Shown: positions 44,531 through 52,485 of the stretch, piece by piece
Layout of the letters: each line of letters starts with the position of its first letter
How positions within the stretch are numbered: position 1 is the first letter of the stretch
Source of the DNA: Ruminococcus sp.
GTDB taxonomy: Bacteria; Bacillota; Clostridia; Oscillospirales; Acutalibacteraceae
Direction: 5' to 3'
Assembly: GCA_017404145.1 (NCBI GenBank)
Contig: JAFRCW010000017.1
Coordinates: forward strand, 35,693 to 99,692
DNA length: 64,000 nucleotides
Position numbers and translations under genes: made by a program
Notes under the pieces: generated by a model
What the model saw: the letters and a program-made list of their open reading frames with translations, nothing else
Databases searched by the model: none
What the model was told of the DNA's origin: nothing

Positions 44531-45460
44531 TTATTCTTCAAACAGCGGGGTGGAGAAGTAACGCTCCGCAGTGTCGGGGAGAACGGTGACGACCGTCTTG
44601 CCCTTGCCGAGCTTTTTTGCGAGCTTCAACGCGGCGGCGACGTTGGTGCCGCTGGAGATGCCGCACATGAGGCCCTCTTCTCTGGCAAGCCGCTTCGCGG
44701 TAGTGAGCGCCTCTTCGTCGGAGACCACATAGATATCGTCATAGATGTCGGTGTTGAGGATCTCAGGGATCAGCCCGTCGCCGATACCCATCTGCATATG
44801 GGTGCCGATGGTACCGCCGGCTAAGATTGCGGCATTCTCCGGTTCTACCGCCCAGATCTCGATCTCGGGATACTGCGCCTTGAGCACTTCGCCGATACCG
44901 GTGATGGTGCCGCCTGTGCCGATGCCGGAGCAGAAGCCGTCGATCGGCTCCGCGCACTGCTGCATAATTTCCAGAGCGGTATACTTCTTATGCGCGCGGA
45001 CATTGTTGATATTGGTGAACTGCTGGGGAACAAAGACTCTCGGATCTTTCTCTTTCATTTTCAGCGCAGTCTGAAGACATTCGTCAATGCACGCGCCGAT
45101 GTCGCCCGCGTCGTGGATCAGCTTGACCTTTGCGCCGTAGTGTTTGATGAGCTTTCTTCTCTCTTCGCTGACGGAGTCGGGCATAATGATAATGGTTTTA
45201 TAGCCCTTGACCGCGCCGACCAAGGCGAGACCGATCCCTTGGTTGCCCGAGGTGGGCTCGACGATGATGGTGTCTTTGTTTATCAGACCTTTCTTTTCCG
45301 CGTGGTTGAGCATATTCAGCGCGGTGCGGGTCTTGATCGAGCCGCCGACGTTGAGTCCTTCGAACTTGACGAGGATATCGGCGCTGTCCTCGTCTACCAT
45401 ACGGTTGAGACGGATCAGAGGCGTCTGGCCGACAGCCTCCAGAACATTGTTATAGATCAT
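44531..45460 (-). CDS. cysK: Cysteine synthase (O-acetylserine sulfhydrylase) family
   Basis: A 309-residue PLP enzyme that makes cysteine from O-acetylserine and sulfide. I start it at 45460, 8 bases after GGAGGG. PLP Lys43 is in VGGSIKTRTAL, and the glycine loop GTGGTITGIGE is intact. The substrate loop reads TSGNQGIGLA where most CysK have TSGNTG, and the Lys region reads SIKTR rather than SVKDR. The variant loop may shift the substrate, for example to O-phosphoserine or homologous donors. It has its own promoter. Confidence 0.88.
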   Translation of the reverse strand: MIYNNVLEAVGQTPLIRLNRMVDEDSADILVKFEGLNVGGSIKTRTALNMLNHAEKKGLINKDTIIVEPTSGNQGIGLALVGAVKGYKTIIIMPDSVSEERRKLIKHYGAKVKLIHDAGDIGACIDECLQTALKMKEKDPRVFVPQQFTNINNVRAHKKYTALEIMQQCAEPIDGFCSGIGTGGTITGIGEVLKAQYPEIEIWAVEPENAAILAGGTIGTHMQMGIGDGLIPEILNTDIYDDIYVVSDEEALTTAKRLAREEGLMCGISSGTNVAAALKLAKKLGKGKTVVTVLPDTAERYFSTPLFEE

Positions 45461-45490
45461 AATAACCCTCCGAATTTTCATTCGCTTTCT

Positions 45491-45519
45491 ATTATAACAA
45501 AGGAATGTTTCCTTGTCCA
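45491..45519 (-). promoter_or_regulatory. Promoter of cysK
   Basis: Minus strand TGGACA (45514-45519), 17-base spacer and TATAAT (45491-45496), 31 bases before the start codon. Confidence 0.7.
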
Positions 45520-45550
45520 TAAGAATTTATCAGATGGTTACATCGTGTTG

Positions 45551-45716
45551 AGTGAAGAGCTAAGAGTGAAGAGTTGTGGGAGGACTTCGTCCTCACCTGA
45601 ATTGTAGGGGAACAAGAAGCCTCCCTTGTGAAAGGGAGGCTTGATACAACATCCCTACAATTCGGGTGCGGGTGTCCCGCCCGAAACTCTTCACTCTTCA
45701 CTTTTAGTTCTTCACT
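45551..45716. mobile_element. 166-bp MITE-like element
   Basis: Terminal inverted repeats: the left end AGTGAAGAGCTAAGAGTGAA and the complement of the right end, AGTGAAGAACTAAAAGTGAA, differ at only two bases. Inner arms TTGTAGGG and CCCTACAA are also inverted. The centre holds AAGCCTCCCT / AGGGAGGCTT. It has no ORF, so it would need a transposase elsewhere. Fragments of the same ends occur near 4.1 and 52.4 kb. Confidence 0.75.
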
Positions 45717-45745
45717 AAAAAAGAGCGTTCCGAAGAACGCCCTTT
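45717..45745 (-). terminator. Terminator of the dockerin gene
   Basis: On the minus strand AAAGGGCGTTC, loop TTCG, GAACGCTCTTT and a U-tract. It is nearly the same sequence as the terminator after ptsI at 19.36 kb. Confidence 0.75.
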
Positions 45746-45804
45746 ACTAAATTGTGTTTCATTTGTTTTGCGGAAGAGTCAAGACTCCTCCCTGCGGTAT
45801 TGAA

Positions 45805-46461
45805 TTATTCCATTCCCGCCAAGTGCTTCTGGATATGCGTCGCGTCAAGAACCGTGGTAGTGCCGTCTCTGTCGTAGTCGGAGTAGTATTTTACAACCTC
45901 GCCGCCTGCTGCTTCAGAATAAAACTCAATGATATCATCGTCAATGTCCTTAATCCCGGCCAGATGGCGTTGTATGTTTGTTGCATCCAAAATAGATATC
46001 TTGTTATCTTGATCTGTATCGCCAATCAGTCTGCCGAAATTTGTCTGATTAAATTGTTCTTCCAATCCTTCATAATCACTCAAATCAACTTTGACGATAT
46101 CAAAGAACGCATCCTGTTTTACGTCATAGATACCGCAGCCGAAGTCAAAAGGATAATAGTAATTCAGACTATAGATCATTCTGTTTCCGATTTCATAGCA
46201 GATCGGCAGAGGACCTCCAAAGTTTGAATATGCTGTTATCAGTACCCAGTCGATCTCTCCGCTTTGCGCTCTGTGATAAAAAGGCTCGTCATACCTGACA
46301 ATATCCGTAATTTCGTCGGAATATCGCTCCCAAAATTTATCCTTAATCAGAAACTGTTTGGGTTGCGGTTCATCGGGCGTTGACTCCTGCGCGTATGCAC
46401 AAACCGTACACAATGAAAGAAGCATAAGGAATACCACCAATAATGCCGTGATCTTTTTCAT
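45805..46461 (-). CDS. Secreted dockerin-containing protein
   Basis: A 218-residue exported protein; the start at 46461 follows AAGGAGG. The signal peptide is 1-24 (CAYA). An N-terminal domain (about 25-140, including IGNRMIYSLNYYYPFDFGCG and YDVKQDAFF) precedes a type I dockerin (about 146-218) with loops DTDQDNKISILDATNIQR and DYDRDGTTTVLDATHIQK. Its layout resembles the dockerin protein at 22.8 kb (including the VYDTQTDSF-like strand), pointing to a paralogous family. No catalytic motif. Confidence 0.85.
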   Translation of the reverse strand: MKKITALLVVFLMLLSLCTVCAYAQESTPDEPQPKQFLIKDKFWERYSDEITDIVRYDEPFYHRAQSGEIDWVLITAYSNFGGPLPICYEIGNRMIYSLNYYYPFDFGCGIYDVKQDAFFDIVKVDLSDYEGLEEQFNQTNFGRLIGDTDQDNKISILDATNIQRHLAGIKDIDDDIIEFYSEAAGGEVVKYYSDYDRDGTTTVLDATHIQKHLAGME

Positions 46462-46478
46462 AGTGAATCCTCCTTGTT

Positions 46479-46745
46479 TCAATAAATAAGATTATTTGAA
46501 AGCATTTGACCTATAATACAAGCATCGATAATATCGGTGTTTCCGCTATAATTTACATCTGACAGATACTTTTCTATATTGTTCAAATTAATAATATGTG
46601 CCAATCCACGCTGTACATATGTCCTATCAAGAACACTTAAAGCTCCATCACAATCTGCATCACCTTTAATATAATTGGACTTATAGAAATACCACTTCTC
46701 ATCATCAGTGATTGTTTGACCATATTGGAAATCATTCCACCGCAA
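46479..46745 (-). pseudogene. 5'-truncated dockerin gene fragment
   Basis: The frame encodes a dockerin (DADCDGALSVLDRTYVQR and DVNYSGNTDIIDACIIGQ) but has no signal peptide, no ATG and no ribosome binding site. A stop codon lies about 60 bases upstream of the nominal TTG start. It ends 17 bases before the intact dockerin gene and is more AT-rich than it. It is probably the tail of a degraded neighbour that once duplicated the adjacent gene. Confidence 0.6.
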
Positions 46746-46886
46746 TTCAGATGATTGAGAAGATAGAATTTTTGAATAATTACTATTAACTATCCAGTTT
46801 TATGTCGCAGATTTTATACCATACTCTTTTCTGTTTTGCAATACGGAAACAGTCTTTTCATCAACAATTTTTATGGATCTTTCTAT

Positions 46887-46915
46887 TTGTATTTTCTTTT
46901 GTAATGTGCTACAAT
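46887..46915 (+). promoter_or_regulatory. Promoter of the acetyltransferase gene
   Basis: TTGTAT (46887-46892), 17-base spacer, TACAAT (46910-46915), 29 bases before the ATG. Confidence 0.55.
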
Positions 46916-46944
46916 TGGATATATTTTTATGAAAAGGTGATACT

Positions 46945-47415
46945 ATGTTCAGAGAGATACGAGAAAGCGACAGAGAGCTTTATTACCGTTACGCAGATAT
47001 TTTTTATCATACCGACGCGGTGAACGCGCCCGTGCCGAGTGAGAACTACGAGGCGACCTTCAACGAGTGCCTGAGAAGCGACGCCTATCTGAAGTGCTAC
47101 TTCTTCGAGTGGGAGGGTGTACCGTGCGGCTTTTCGCTGTTGTCCAAGACCTTTTCGCAGGAGGCGGGGGGTGTTTCCGTGACGATAGAGGAGATCTATA
47201 TCGATGAGGAATACCGTGGCAGAGGACTCGCGACAGAGTTCTTCCGGTATCTGAAATCCATCCCGGAAATTATGCGGCTGAGGATCGAGGTAGAAGATGA
47301 TAACACCGGCGCCAAACGGCTGTATGAGAGGATGGGTTTTGAGGAGCTTCCCTATCTGCAGATGGTGATCGACAGGCAGAGAAAACAGACGAATGATTCT
47401 GATTTAGAAAAATAA
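46945..47415 (+). CDS. GNAT-family N-acetyltransferase
   Basis: A 156-residue acetyltransferase. The acetyl-CoA motif A is EEYRGRGLATEFFRYL (about 88-103), preceded by VTIEEIYI and followed by VEDDNTGAKRLYERMGF, the motif B pattern. AAAGGTGA precedes the ATG. The substrate is unknown. It is a single gene with its own promoter. Confidence 0.88.
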   Translation: MFREIRESDRELYYRYADIFYHTDAVNAPVPSENYEATFNECLRSDAYLKCYFFEWEGVPCGFSLLSKTFSQEAGGVSVTIEEIYIDEEYRGRGLATEFFRYLKSIPEIMRLRIEVEDDNTGAKRLYERMGFEELPYLQMVIDRQRKQTNDSDLEK

Positions 47416-47541
47416 ATCTTTGCGTTCACAATTTTTTCATATTATTTTCAAAAAACCTTCATTTGTGTATCATAATTCTTTCACTTTATGGGACTATGCT
47501 GATAGCGTAATCAAAAATGATCCCAACAGGAGGCAAAAACA

Positions 47542-49269
47542 ATGTCAGAAGAATTTATGGATAAATATAACGCTCTCAATCAGGAGAGCAAAACAGAAGA
47601 CACTATCCCCGCCGAATCGGCGCACACAGAGCAGCCTGCCGACTCGGAGCAGAGCATTCGGCAGACGGAGCACACCGAGAACAGAGAAGTATCCTTTGTT
47701 TCCGAAGCGGAGAAGATCGATTCTCCTCAACCTGAAAAGACGGCGCAGCAAAGCGAGCAGGATATGACTCCCGCCGACAGAGTGTTCACCACTCCCTATA
47801 CAAGCGGCTATACCGCCTACCGTCAGCCGAACTACTCACATCCTTCTCAGAATCAGAACGGCTACTATCATCAGTCTTATGTGAATTCCCGTCCGCAGCA
47901 AAGCGGCGGCGCTTATACCGGCGCGTACCACCGCACCGCAGAGCAGCAAAATCCCTCGGCGCAGTCCAATCCCTACAGCAGTACCGCGCCCCGTCAGAAT
48001 CAGACGGCGCAGTCCAATCCGTATCCGCGTCCCTCGTATCAGCCCCAGAGAGCGCAGCAGCCTAAGGCGAAGATCGGCGCGGGCGCAGTAGCGATCATTC
48101 TTGCTGTATGTATTATTGTTTCCGGCTTTGCGGGCTTCGGCGGCAGTATGCTGGCAAGCTACCTGAAAAACGGAAACACCAAGAATGCGGGCGATACGAT
48201 GATCATCCATCAGGTGGAGGCGACGGACGTCTCCGTCGATTCTGACAAGCTGGTGGATAAAACAACAGAGCAGATCACCGAAGAAGTAGCGGACTCCGTG
48301 GTGGAGATCACCACCGAGGTGATGCAGACTTCCTCGTTCTACGGACAGTATATCGCTACCGGCGCCGGCTCCGGCGTGATTATCTCCGACGACGGCTATA
48401 TCCTGACCAACAACCACGTGATCGACGGCGCGTCCTCCGTCAACGTGACCCTGCGCTCCGGCGAGAGCTACGCGGCGACAGTGGTCGGCGCTGACGATGT
48501 TGTGGATATCGCCTTGCTGAAGATCGACGCGACGGGACTTACTCCCGCTGTGTTCGGCAACTCCGACGACCTGAAGGTCGGCGACAAGACCGTTGTCATC
48601 GGCAACCCCTTGGGTACCTTAGGCGGCTCCGTGACCGAAGGCATCGTTTCCGCTTTGGACAGAGCGATCGTGATCGACGGCCAGTCGATGCACCTGATGC
48701 AGACCGACGCCGCCATCAACCCCGGCAACTCCGGCGGCGGTACCTTTAACGGTCAGGGAGAACTGATCGGCATCGTTGTCGCAAAGTCCTCCAGCTCATC
48801 CTCCGGCGCGACGATCGACAACATCGGCTTCGTCATCCCGATCAATAACGTGCTTGCGATTCTCTCCGATCTCAAGGATTACGGTTATGTCAGAGGCAGA
48901 GGTGACACGGGTATGACCTTTGTGGATCTGAGCAACGCGATGTATTCGATGTATTATTATAACAACCAGAACCCCGGCGTCTATGTCTATTCCGTTACCC
49001 GCGGATCTAACGCGGCGTCGGCGGGTATCCAGCCGGGCGACCGTGTGATCTCCGTCAACGGTACCGAGGTATCCTCCTCCTCCGAAGTGGAGAGCATCAT
49101 CAGTTCGCTTTCCGCGGGAGATAAAGCAGAATTTGAACTCGAGCGCAGCGGTCAGACCGGAAAGATCTCCTTTGAACTCGAAGAAAGAATCCCCGACAAA
49201 CAGTCCACCGCTACTTCCGATAACAGCGATAATCCCTTCGGCGGCGGATTCAGCCCTTTCGGTAACTAA
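47542..49269 (+). CDS. HtrA/DegP-type membrane serine protease
   Basis: A 575-residue quality-control protease. A long cytoplasmic N-terminus (1-177) is rich in Gln, Pro, Ser and Tyr (SNPYSSTAPRQNQTAQSNPY). One membrane helix (about 178-207) is followed by an outer protease domain with His292 (NNHV), Asp322 (VVDIALL) and Ser397 (GNSGGG), then one PDZ domain (about 465-550; PGVYVYSVTRGSNAASAGIQ). The unstructured cytoplasmic tail is much longer than in typical HtrA and may be a regulatory or phosphorylated segment. AGGAGG precedes the ATG. Confidence 0.93.
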   Translation: MSEEFMDKYNALNQESKTEDTIPAESAHTEQPADSEQSIRQTEHTENREVSFVSEAEKIDSPQPEKTAQQSEQDMTPADRVFTTPYTSGYTAYRQPNYSHPSQNQNGYYHQSYVNSRPQQSGGAYTGAYHRTAEQQNPSAQSNPYSSTAPRQNQTAQSNPYPRPSYQPQRAQQPKAKIGAGAVAIILAVCIIVSGFAGFGGSMLASYLKNGNTKNAGDTMIIHQVEATDVSVDSDKLVDKTTEQITEEVADSVVEITTEVMQTSSFYGQYIATGAGSGVIISDDGYILTNNHVIDGASSVNVTLRSGESYAATVVGADDVVDIALLKIDATGLTPAVFGNSDDLKVGDKTVVIGNPLGTLGGSVTEGIVSALDRAIVIDGQSMHLMQTDAAINPGNSGGGTFNGQGELIGIVVAKSSSSSSGATIDNIGFVIPINNVLAILSDLKDYGYVRGRGDTGMTFVDLSNAMYSMYYYNNQNPGVYVYSVTRGSNAASAGIQPGDRVISVNGTEVSSSSEVESIISSLSAGDKAEFELERSGQTGKISFELEERIPDKQSTATSDNSDNPFGGGFSPFGN

Positions 49270-49461
49270 ACATTTTTCCAAGCATTTTGGTTTTATATTG
49301 AGAAGACTCCTTTTTTCATCATTTACTCTTTGATCCCCTATGAGAAATCCGCCCGGCATTGAAGCTTGGCGGATTTTCTTATCGTATTGTGGCAAAACAC
49401 TTGTTTTTTTGGTCATTTTCCGATAGAATAACGGTAGAGGTTATTTGCGGGAGGTGAAGCG

Positions 49462-51117
49462 ATGGATAATATTGTGGACTATCTGAAATGGATGGGCAGA
49501 TTCAGCTTTGACGAGCTGCCGTTTTCCGAGGCGGACGCGATCTGTCTGTCTCAGGCGGTATATTATGATCTGGCGCTGATCGAGAACTATCCCGATCTTC
49601 CGCTGACGCTCTCGGGACACTACGACCGCGTTACCGCGGAACGGCATATCACCGTTAATGTCGCGGGCACCTTTGCGAGCGAGACGACGGCGGAGTTCTT
49701 CCGGCTGCTCGCGAAGTCCAGACGTTTTTCACAGCTGAAGGTGATCGACTACTCCGAAAAGCTCGACGAGAAAAAAGCCATCCAGTTCTGCGCGGTGACC
49801 TTTCTCAGAGAGGGCGACTTTTCCTTTATCGCGTTTCGCGGTACAGATGATACCCTCACGGGATGGAAAGAGGACTTTATGATCTGCTTTCAGCGTACTT
49901 CTGCCCAGAGGATGGCGCTCGAATATGCCAAGGCGCACATCAGAGACGGCGTCAAAAACTACATCGGCGGTCACTCCAAGGGCGCGAATATGACGCTGTA
50001 CGCCTCCTGTATGCTGGACTATGATCTGTGGAACAAGGTGGAGCGTATTTATCTTTTGGACGGTCCCGGTATCTGTCCCGAGGTGATGAGCACCACAGAG
50101 ATCGCCCGCGTCAACCGCAGGGCTACGTCGATCACGCCGGCGTTCTGTTTGATCGGCAAGCTCTTTGAACCGCAGATCTCCCATTCGGTGATCGTCGATT
50201 CCTCTCAGGAGGGCTTTATGCAGCACGACCTGTTCAGTTGGGGGATCGATCACGGAAAGCTCAAACGCCTCAAAGAACATACTGCCGAATCGGAGAATAT
50301 CAGCTCCATCATCAATGGCTGGATCGCGGATATCACGCCCGAGGAGAGAGAGGTATTTGTTACAGAACTGTTTGACGGTCTGCAGAATAACGGCTGCAGG
50401 ACCGTGGCGGATTTCTCCAAGCTCGGTGCGGCGGGATTTGAAAACATTCTGGTCAGTATGCTCGGAGCCTCCGACGCTACCAAAAAGGCGGTGACCTCCC
50501 TGCCGACGCATTTTCTTTTCGGCAGAGCCTTCAAGGATATCGGAAAAATCGGCTTCTTTGAATGGGTCAAGCGAAACGTCGTCGCCAAGAGCATCGGTTA
50601 TATTCTGATCGGCGTGTTCTTCATCATCGCATCCGAGTATCTTCTGGAGATCGCTGCGAAGGTTGTGTTCGCGGCGCTGACCCTGATCGAGATCGTTTTT
50701 ACCATCCGTCAGATGTATAAGAACAACTGGGAGTTTTTCCGGCTGCGGTATCGGATGTATCTGTGTATCTCGATGATCATTATCTGTTTGGTAGTGATGT
50801 TCCGTTCACAGGCGGTATATATCCTGGGATCGGTGCTGTTCGGCGTGATCGCGCTGATCTTTACCTTTGTTTCCCTCGACGCGGCTGTCAACGATAAAGA
50901 GGATAATCTGTGGAAACGGATCGTTCATGTCTTTGAAGCGGTCATCAGCTCCGTTTACGGTATCAGCTTTCTGGTGATCCCCTCCGAGAATATTTTTAAG
51001 TATATCTGGGGTGTGGGAGCCGCGATGATCGTCGACGGCGCGTTCAGGATCGTGATCGCCTATGTACCTTTCTTCAAACGTACCGGAAAGCCGAAAAGAT
51101 TGTCCGGACGGCATTGA
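49462..51117 (+). CDS. Mbeg1-like (DUF2974) lipase-fold membrane protein
   Basis: A 551-residue protein. The N-terminal alpha/beta-hydrolase region (about 1-330) has FIAFRGTDDTLTGWKEDF (122-139) and the nucleophile elbow GGHSKGAN with Ser172, the hallmarks of the Mbeg1-like DUF2974 family. From about 360 there are five or six membrane helices in a DUF308/HdeD-like pattern, ending in a basic tail (KRTGKPKRLSGR). It would act at the inner membrane face. The substrate is unknown; a lipid or acyl ester is likely. GGGAGGTG precedes the ATG and a terminator follows. Confidence 0.85.
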   Translation: MDNIVDYLKWMGRFSFDELPFSEADAICLSQAVYYDLALIENYPDLPLTLSGHYDRVTAERHITVNVAGTFASETTAEFFRLLAKSRRFSQLKVIDYSEKLDEKKAIQFCAVTFLREGDFSFIAFRGTDDTLTGWKEDFMICFQRTSAQRMALEYAKAHIRDGVKNYIGGHSKGANMTLYASCMLDYDLWNKVERIYLLDGPGICPEVMSTTEIARVNRRATSITPAFCLIGKLFEPQISHSVIVDSSQEGFMQHDLFSWGIDHGKLKRLKEHTAESENISSIINGWIADITPEEREVFVTELFDGLQNNGCRTVADFSKLGAAGFENILVSMLGASDATKKAVTSLPTHFLFGRAFKDIGKIGFFEWVKRNVVAKSIGYILIGVFFIIASEYLLEIAAKVVFAALTLIEIVFTIRQMYKNNWEFFRLRYRMYLCISMIIICLVVMFRSQAVYILGSVLFGVIALIFTFVSLDAAVNDKEDNLWKRIVHVFEAVISSVYGISFLVIPSENIFKYIWGVGAAMIVDGAFRIVIAYVPFFKRTGKPKRLSGRH

Positions 51118-51134
51118 GTATGATATAGGATAGA

Positions 51135-51166
51135 AATCCCGCCGTGATGATGCGGCGGGATTTTTT
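51135..51166 (+). terminator. Terminator after the Mbeg1-like gene
   Basis: ATCCCGCC (51136-51143) and GGCGGGAT (51154-51161) followed by TTTTT. Confidence 0.85.
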
Positions 51167-51186
51167 GTCGGATGTTTCGATTTTTC

Positions 51187-51215
51187 TTGCAATTATCGAA
51201 CATATGTGATATAAT
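51187..51215 (+). promoter_or_regulatory. Rightward promoter of the putative toxin mRNA
   Basis: TTGCAA (51187-51192), 17-base spacer, TATAAT (51210-51215). The predicted start (about 51222-51223) coincides with the first base of the left inverted-repeat arm. Confidence 0.75.
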
Positions 51216-51276
51216 CGATTCAGCGAAGAGAACAGCGGCGGCTGTTTCGACACCCTTGATGAGAGGGGGTGTTTGC

Positions 51277-51339
51277 TTGGAATACATAATTTGTTTTGCA
51301 TTACTCTTAACGATTATCGTTTTAAGCATAAAGAGATAA
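51277..51339 (+). CDS. Putative type I toxin, 20-residue hydrophobic peptide
   Basis: A TTG at 51277 follows GAGAGGGGGTG at six bases and opens 20 codons: MEYIICFALLLTII and on to a SIKR tail, then TAA. An in-frame ATG at 51259 would add six residues but has no ribosome binding site. A single membrane-spanning stretch with a basic C-terminus is the typical make-up of type I toxins (TxpA, BsrG, Fst and the holin-like peptides of clostridia). It has its own promoter and a convergent antisense transcript. The peptide would act in the membrane. No specific family is assigned. Confidence 0.6.
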   Translation: MEYIICFALLLTIIVLSIKR

Positions 51340-51415
51340 CCGCCCTGTGTTCGCAGCACAAGACGGTTAAATAAAAAACCAATTTTTGCGAAACAGCTAA
51401 ACCTGTTCTCTTCGC
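51328..51415 (-). ncRNA. Putative antisense antitoxin RNA
   Basis: A consensus promoter reading leftward predicts a transcript starting at about 51415. It runs through GCGAAGAGAACAG, its own 5' hairpin and the terminator stem AACCGTCTTGTG / CACAGGGCGGTT (complement of 51338-51368), ending after ATCTCTTT. It overlaps the 3' part of the toxin mRNA. In the antisense RNA the stem is complete with two G-U pairs; in the sense RNA the same positions are C-A mismatches, so the hairpin favours ending the antisense transcript. Confidence 0.55.
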
Positions 51416-51421
51416 ACTCTC

Positions 51422-51450
51422 ATTATATCCGATTTTTGCGGATTTGTCAA
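51422..51450 (-). promoter_or_regulatory. Leftward consensus promoter of the antisense RNA
   Basis: Minus strand TTGACA (51445-51450), 17-base spacer, TATAAT (51422-51427): a perfect sigma-A consensus facing the toxin promoter. No ORF with a ribosome binding site follows it. Confidence 0.85.
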
Positions 51451-51538
51451 TACACAGACCGATTGAAAGGCAGAGATTTATAACTCTGTTCTTTCTTTTT
51501 TTGCGGGAATATTTTGTCGGATAACCTGCATTTTGTTG

Positions 51539-51567
51539 TTGTAATCGCCTGCGGTTTATGTTATGAT
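51539..51567 (+). promoter_or_regulatory. Promoter of the DRTGG-HydS-PHP operon
   Basis: TTGTAA (51539-51544), 17-base spacer, TATGAT (51562-51567), 50 bases before the first start codon. Confidence 0.6.
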
Positions 51568-51616
51568 AAATATGTATAAGCATTAAACTGCAAATTATGC
51601 CGAAAGGATGAAAATT

Positions 51617-51964
51617 ATGGTAGTAAAGGACATTATCGACATACTCGACGGAACCGTGATCTGTGAGGGCGACCTCGACGTAGAGATCAAGACCGCCTGC
51701 GGTTCGGATATGATGAGCGACGTGTTGGCGTTCGTCAAGGATCAGTCCGTGCTTCTGACGGGTCTTGTCAATCCTCAGGTGGTGCGTACCGCCGAGATGA
51801 TGGATATGGCATGCATCGTATTCGTCAGAGGAAAGTATCCGGATCAGTCGATCATTTCCCTCGCCGAGAGCAGGGGCATCACCCTGATCCAGACCCGCTA
51901 CAGAATGTTCACCGCCTGCGGTAAGCTGTATGAGGGAGGTCTCTCGGGAGGTACCGCGGTATGA
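51617..51964 (+). CDS. DRTGG-domain protein (first of two)
   Basis: A 115-residue protein matching the DRTGG fold: VKDIIDILDGTVICEGDLDV at the start, then AFVKDQSVLLTGLVNPQVVR and ACIVFVRGKYPDQSII. DRTGG domains often accompany CBS domains and phosphotransacetylases and are thought to bind nucleotide-like ligands. I start it at 51617, correctly spaced from GAAAGG. It overlaps the ATPase gene by four bases. The same domain recurs later in the operon. Confidence 0.85.
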   Translation: MVVKDIIDILDGTVICEGDLDVEIKTACGSDMMSDVLAFVKDQSVLLTGLVNPQVVRTAEMMDMACIVFVRGKYPDQSIISLAESRGITLIQTRYRMFTACGKLYEGGLSGGTAV

Positions 51965-52389
51965 GCAACTGTATCCATCTCCACTATGACGTCTCGGGCG
52001 ACGACTTTACCCGCGCGGGCGAGGCGTCCGGCGCCGTGAAGAAGCGTCTGAAAGCGCTGGGCTACAACACCGACGCGATCAGAAGGGTCGCGATCGCGAT
52101 GTATGAGGCGGAGATCAATATGGTGATCCACGCCGAGGGCGGCTTTACCGATATCGACATCTATCCCGACAGAGTAGAGATCCTGCTCTCCGATAAGGGC
52201 CCCGGTATCCCTGACGTTGACAAGGCGATGCAGGAGGGCTTTTCCACCGCGCCCGACAACGTGCGCAACTTAGGCTTCGGCGCGGGTATGGGTCTGCCGA
52301 ATATCAAAAAGTACACCGACGATATGAAGATTGAGACAGAGATCGGCGTCGGCACAAAGCTGTATCTGACGGTGAACGTCAATAATTAG
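51961..52389 (+). CDS. RsbW/SpoIIAB-like ATP-binding regulatory protein
   Basis: A 142-residue GHKL-fold ATPase. The N-box is EAEINMVIHA (about 49-58), G1 is DKGPGIPD, and G2 is GFGAGMGLPN. There are no histidine-kinase dimerisation helices, so it resembles anti-sigma serine kinases of the RsbW/SpoIIAB type. Its partner could be an anti-anti-sigma-like protein or one of the DRTGG proteins. Genes of this type accompany sensory [FeFe]-hydrogenases in other clostridia. Confidence 0.87.
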   Translation: MSNCIHLHYDVSGDDFTRAGEASGAVKKRLKALGYNTDAIRRVAIAMYEAEINMVIHAEGGFTDIDIYPDRVEILLSDKGPGIPDVDKAMQEGFSTAPDNVRNLGFGAGMGLPNIKKYTDDMKIETEIGVGTKLYLTVNVNN

Positions 52390-52473
52390 AAATCAGGAAT
52401 GAGGAATTAGGAATTGTTTGAGCGAAGCGAGTGACCGACACTCTTCACTCTTCACTCTTATTTCTTCACTGCT
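52390..52473. repeat. MITE remnant inside the operon
   Basis: Contains AATCAGGAATGAGGAATTAGG and CTCTTCACTCTTCACTCTTA, words also found at 10.4, 19.6 and 45.6 kb. It lies between the ATPase and hydrogenase genes without breaking the operon. Confidence 0.65.
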
Positions 52474-52485
52474 ATGAGGAAAACT

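Larger units (their letters stand above)
51223..51415. repeat. Inverted repeat bounding the toxin-antitoxin-like locus
   Basis: The left arm (51223-51249) and right arm (51389-51415) share GCGAAGAGAACAG plus GCTGTTTCG around a five-base variable centre (CGGCG versus GTTTA). Each arm is itself a small hairpin (AACAGC...GCTGTT). Transcripts from the two facing promoters therefore start with almost the same 5' leader, and a long toxin mRNA could pair its two ends. Confidence 0.85.

Noticed and set aside
51314..51583. 89-codon minus-strand ORF across the toxin-antitoxin-like locus
   Set aside because: It crosses both the consensus leftward promoter and the terminator stem and lacks a ribosome binding site, so the leftward transcript is better read as non-coding.
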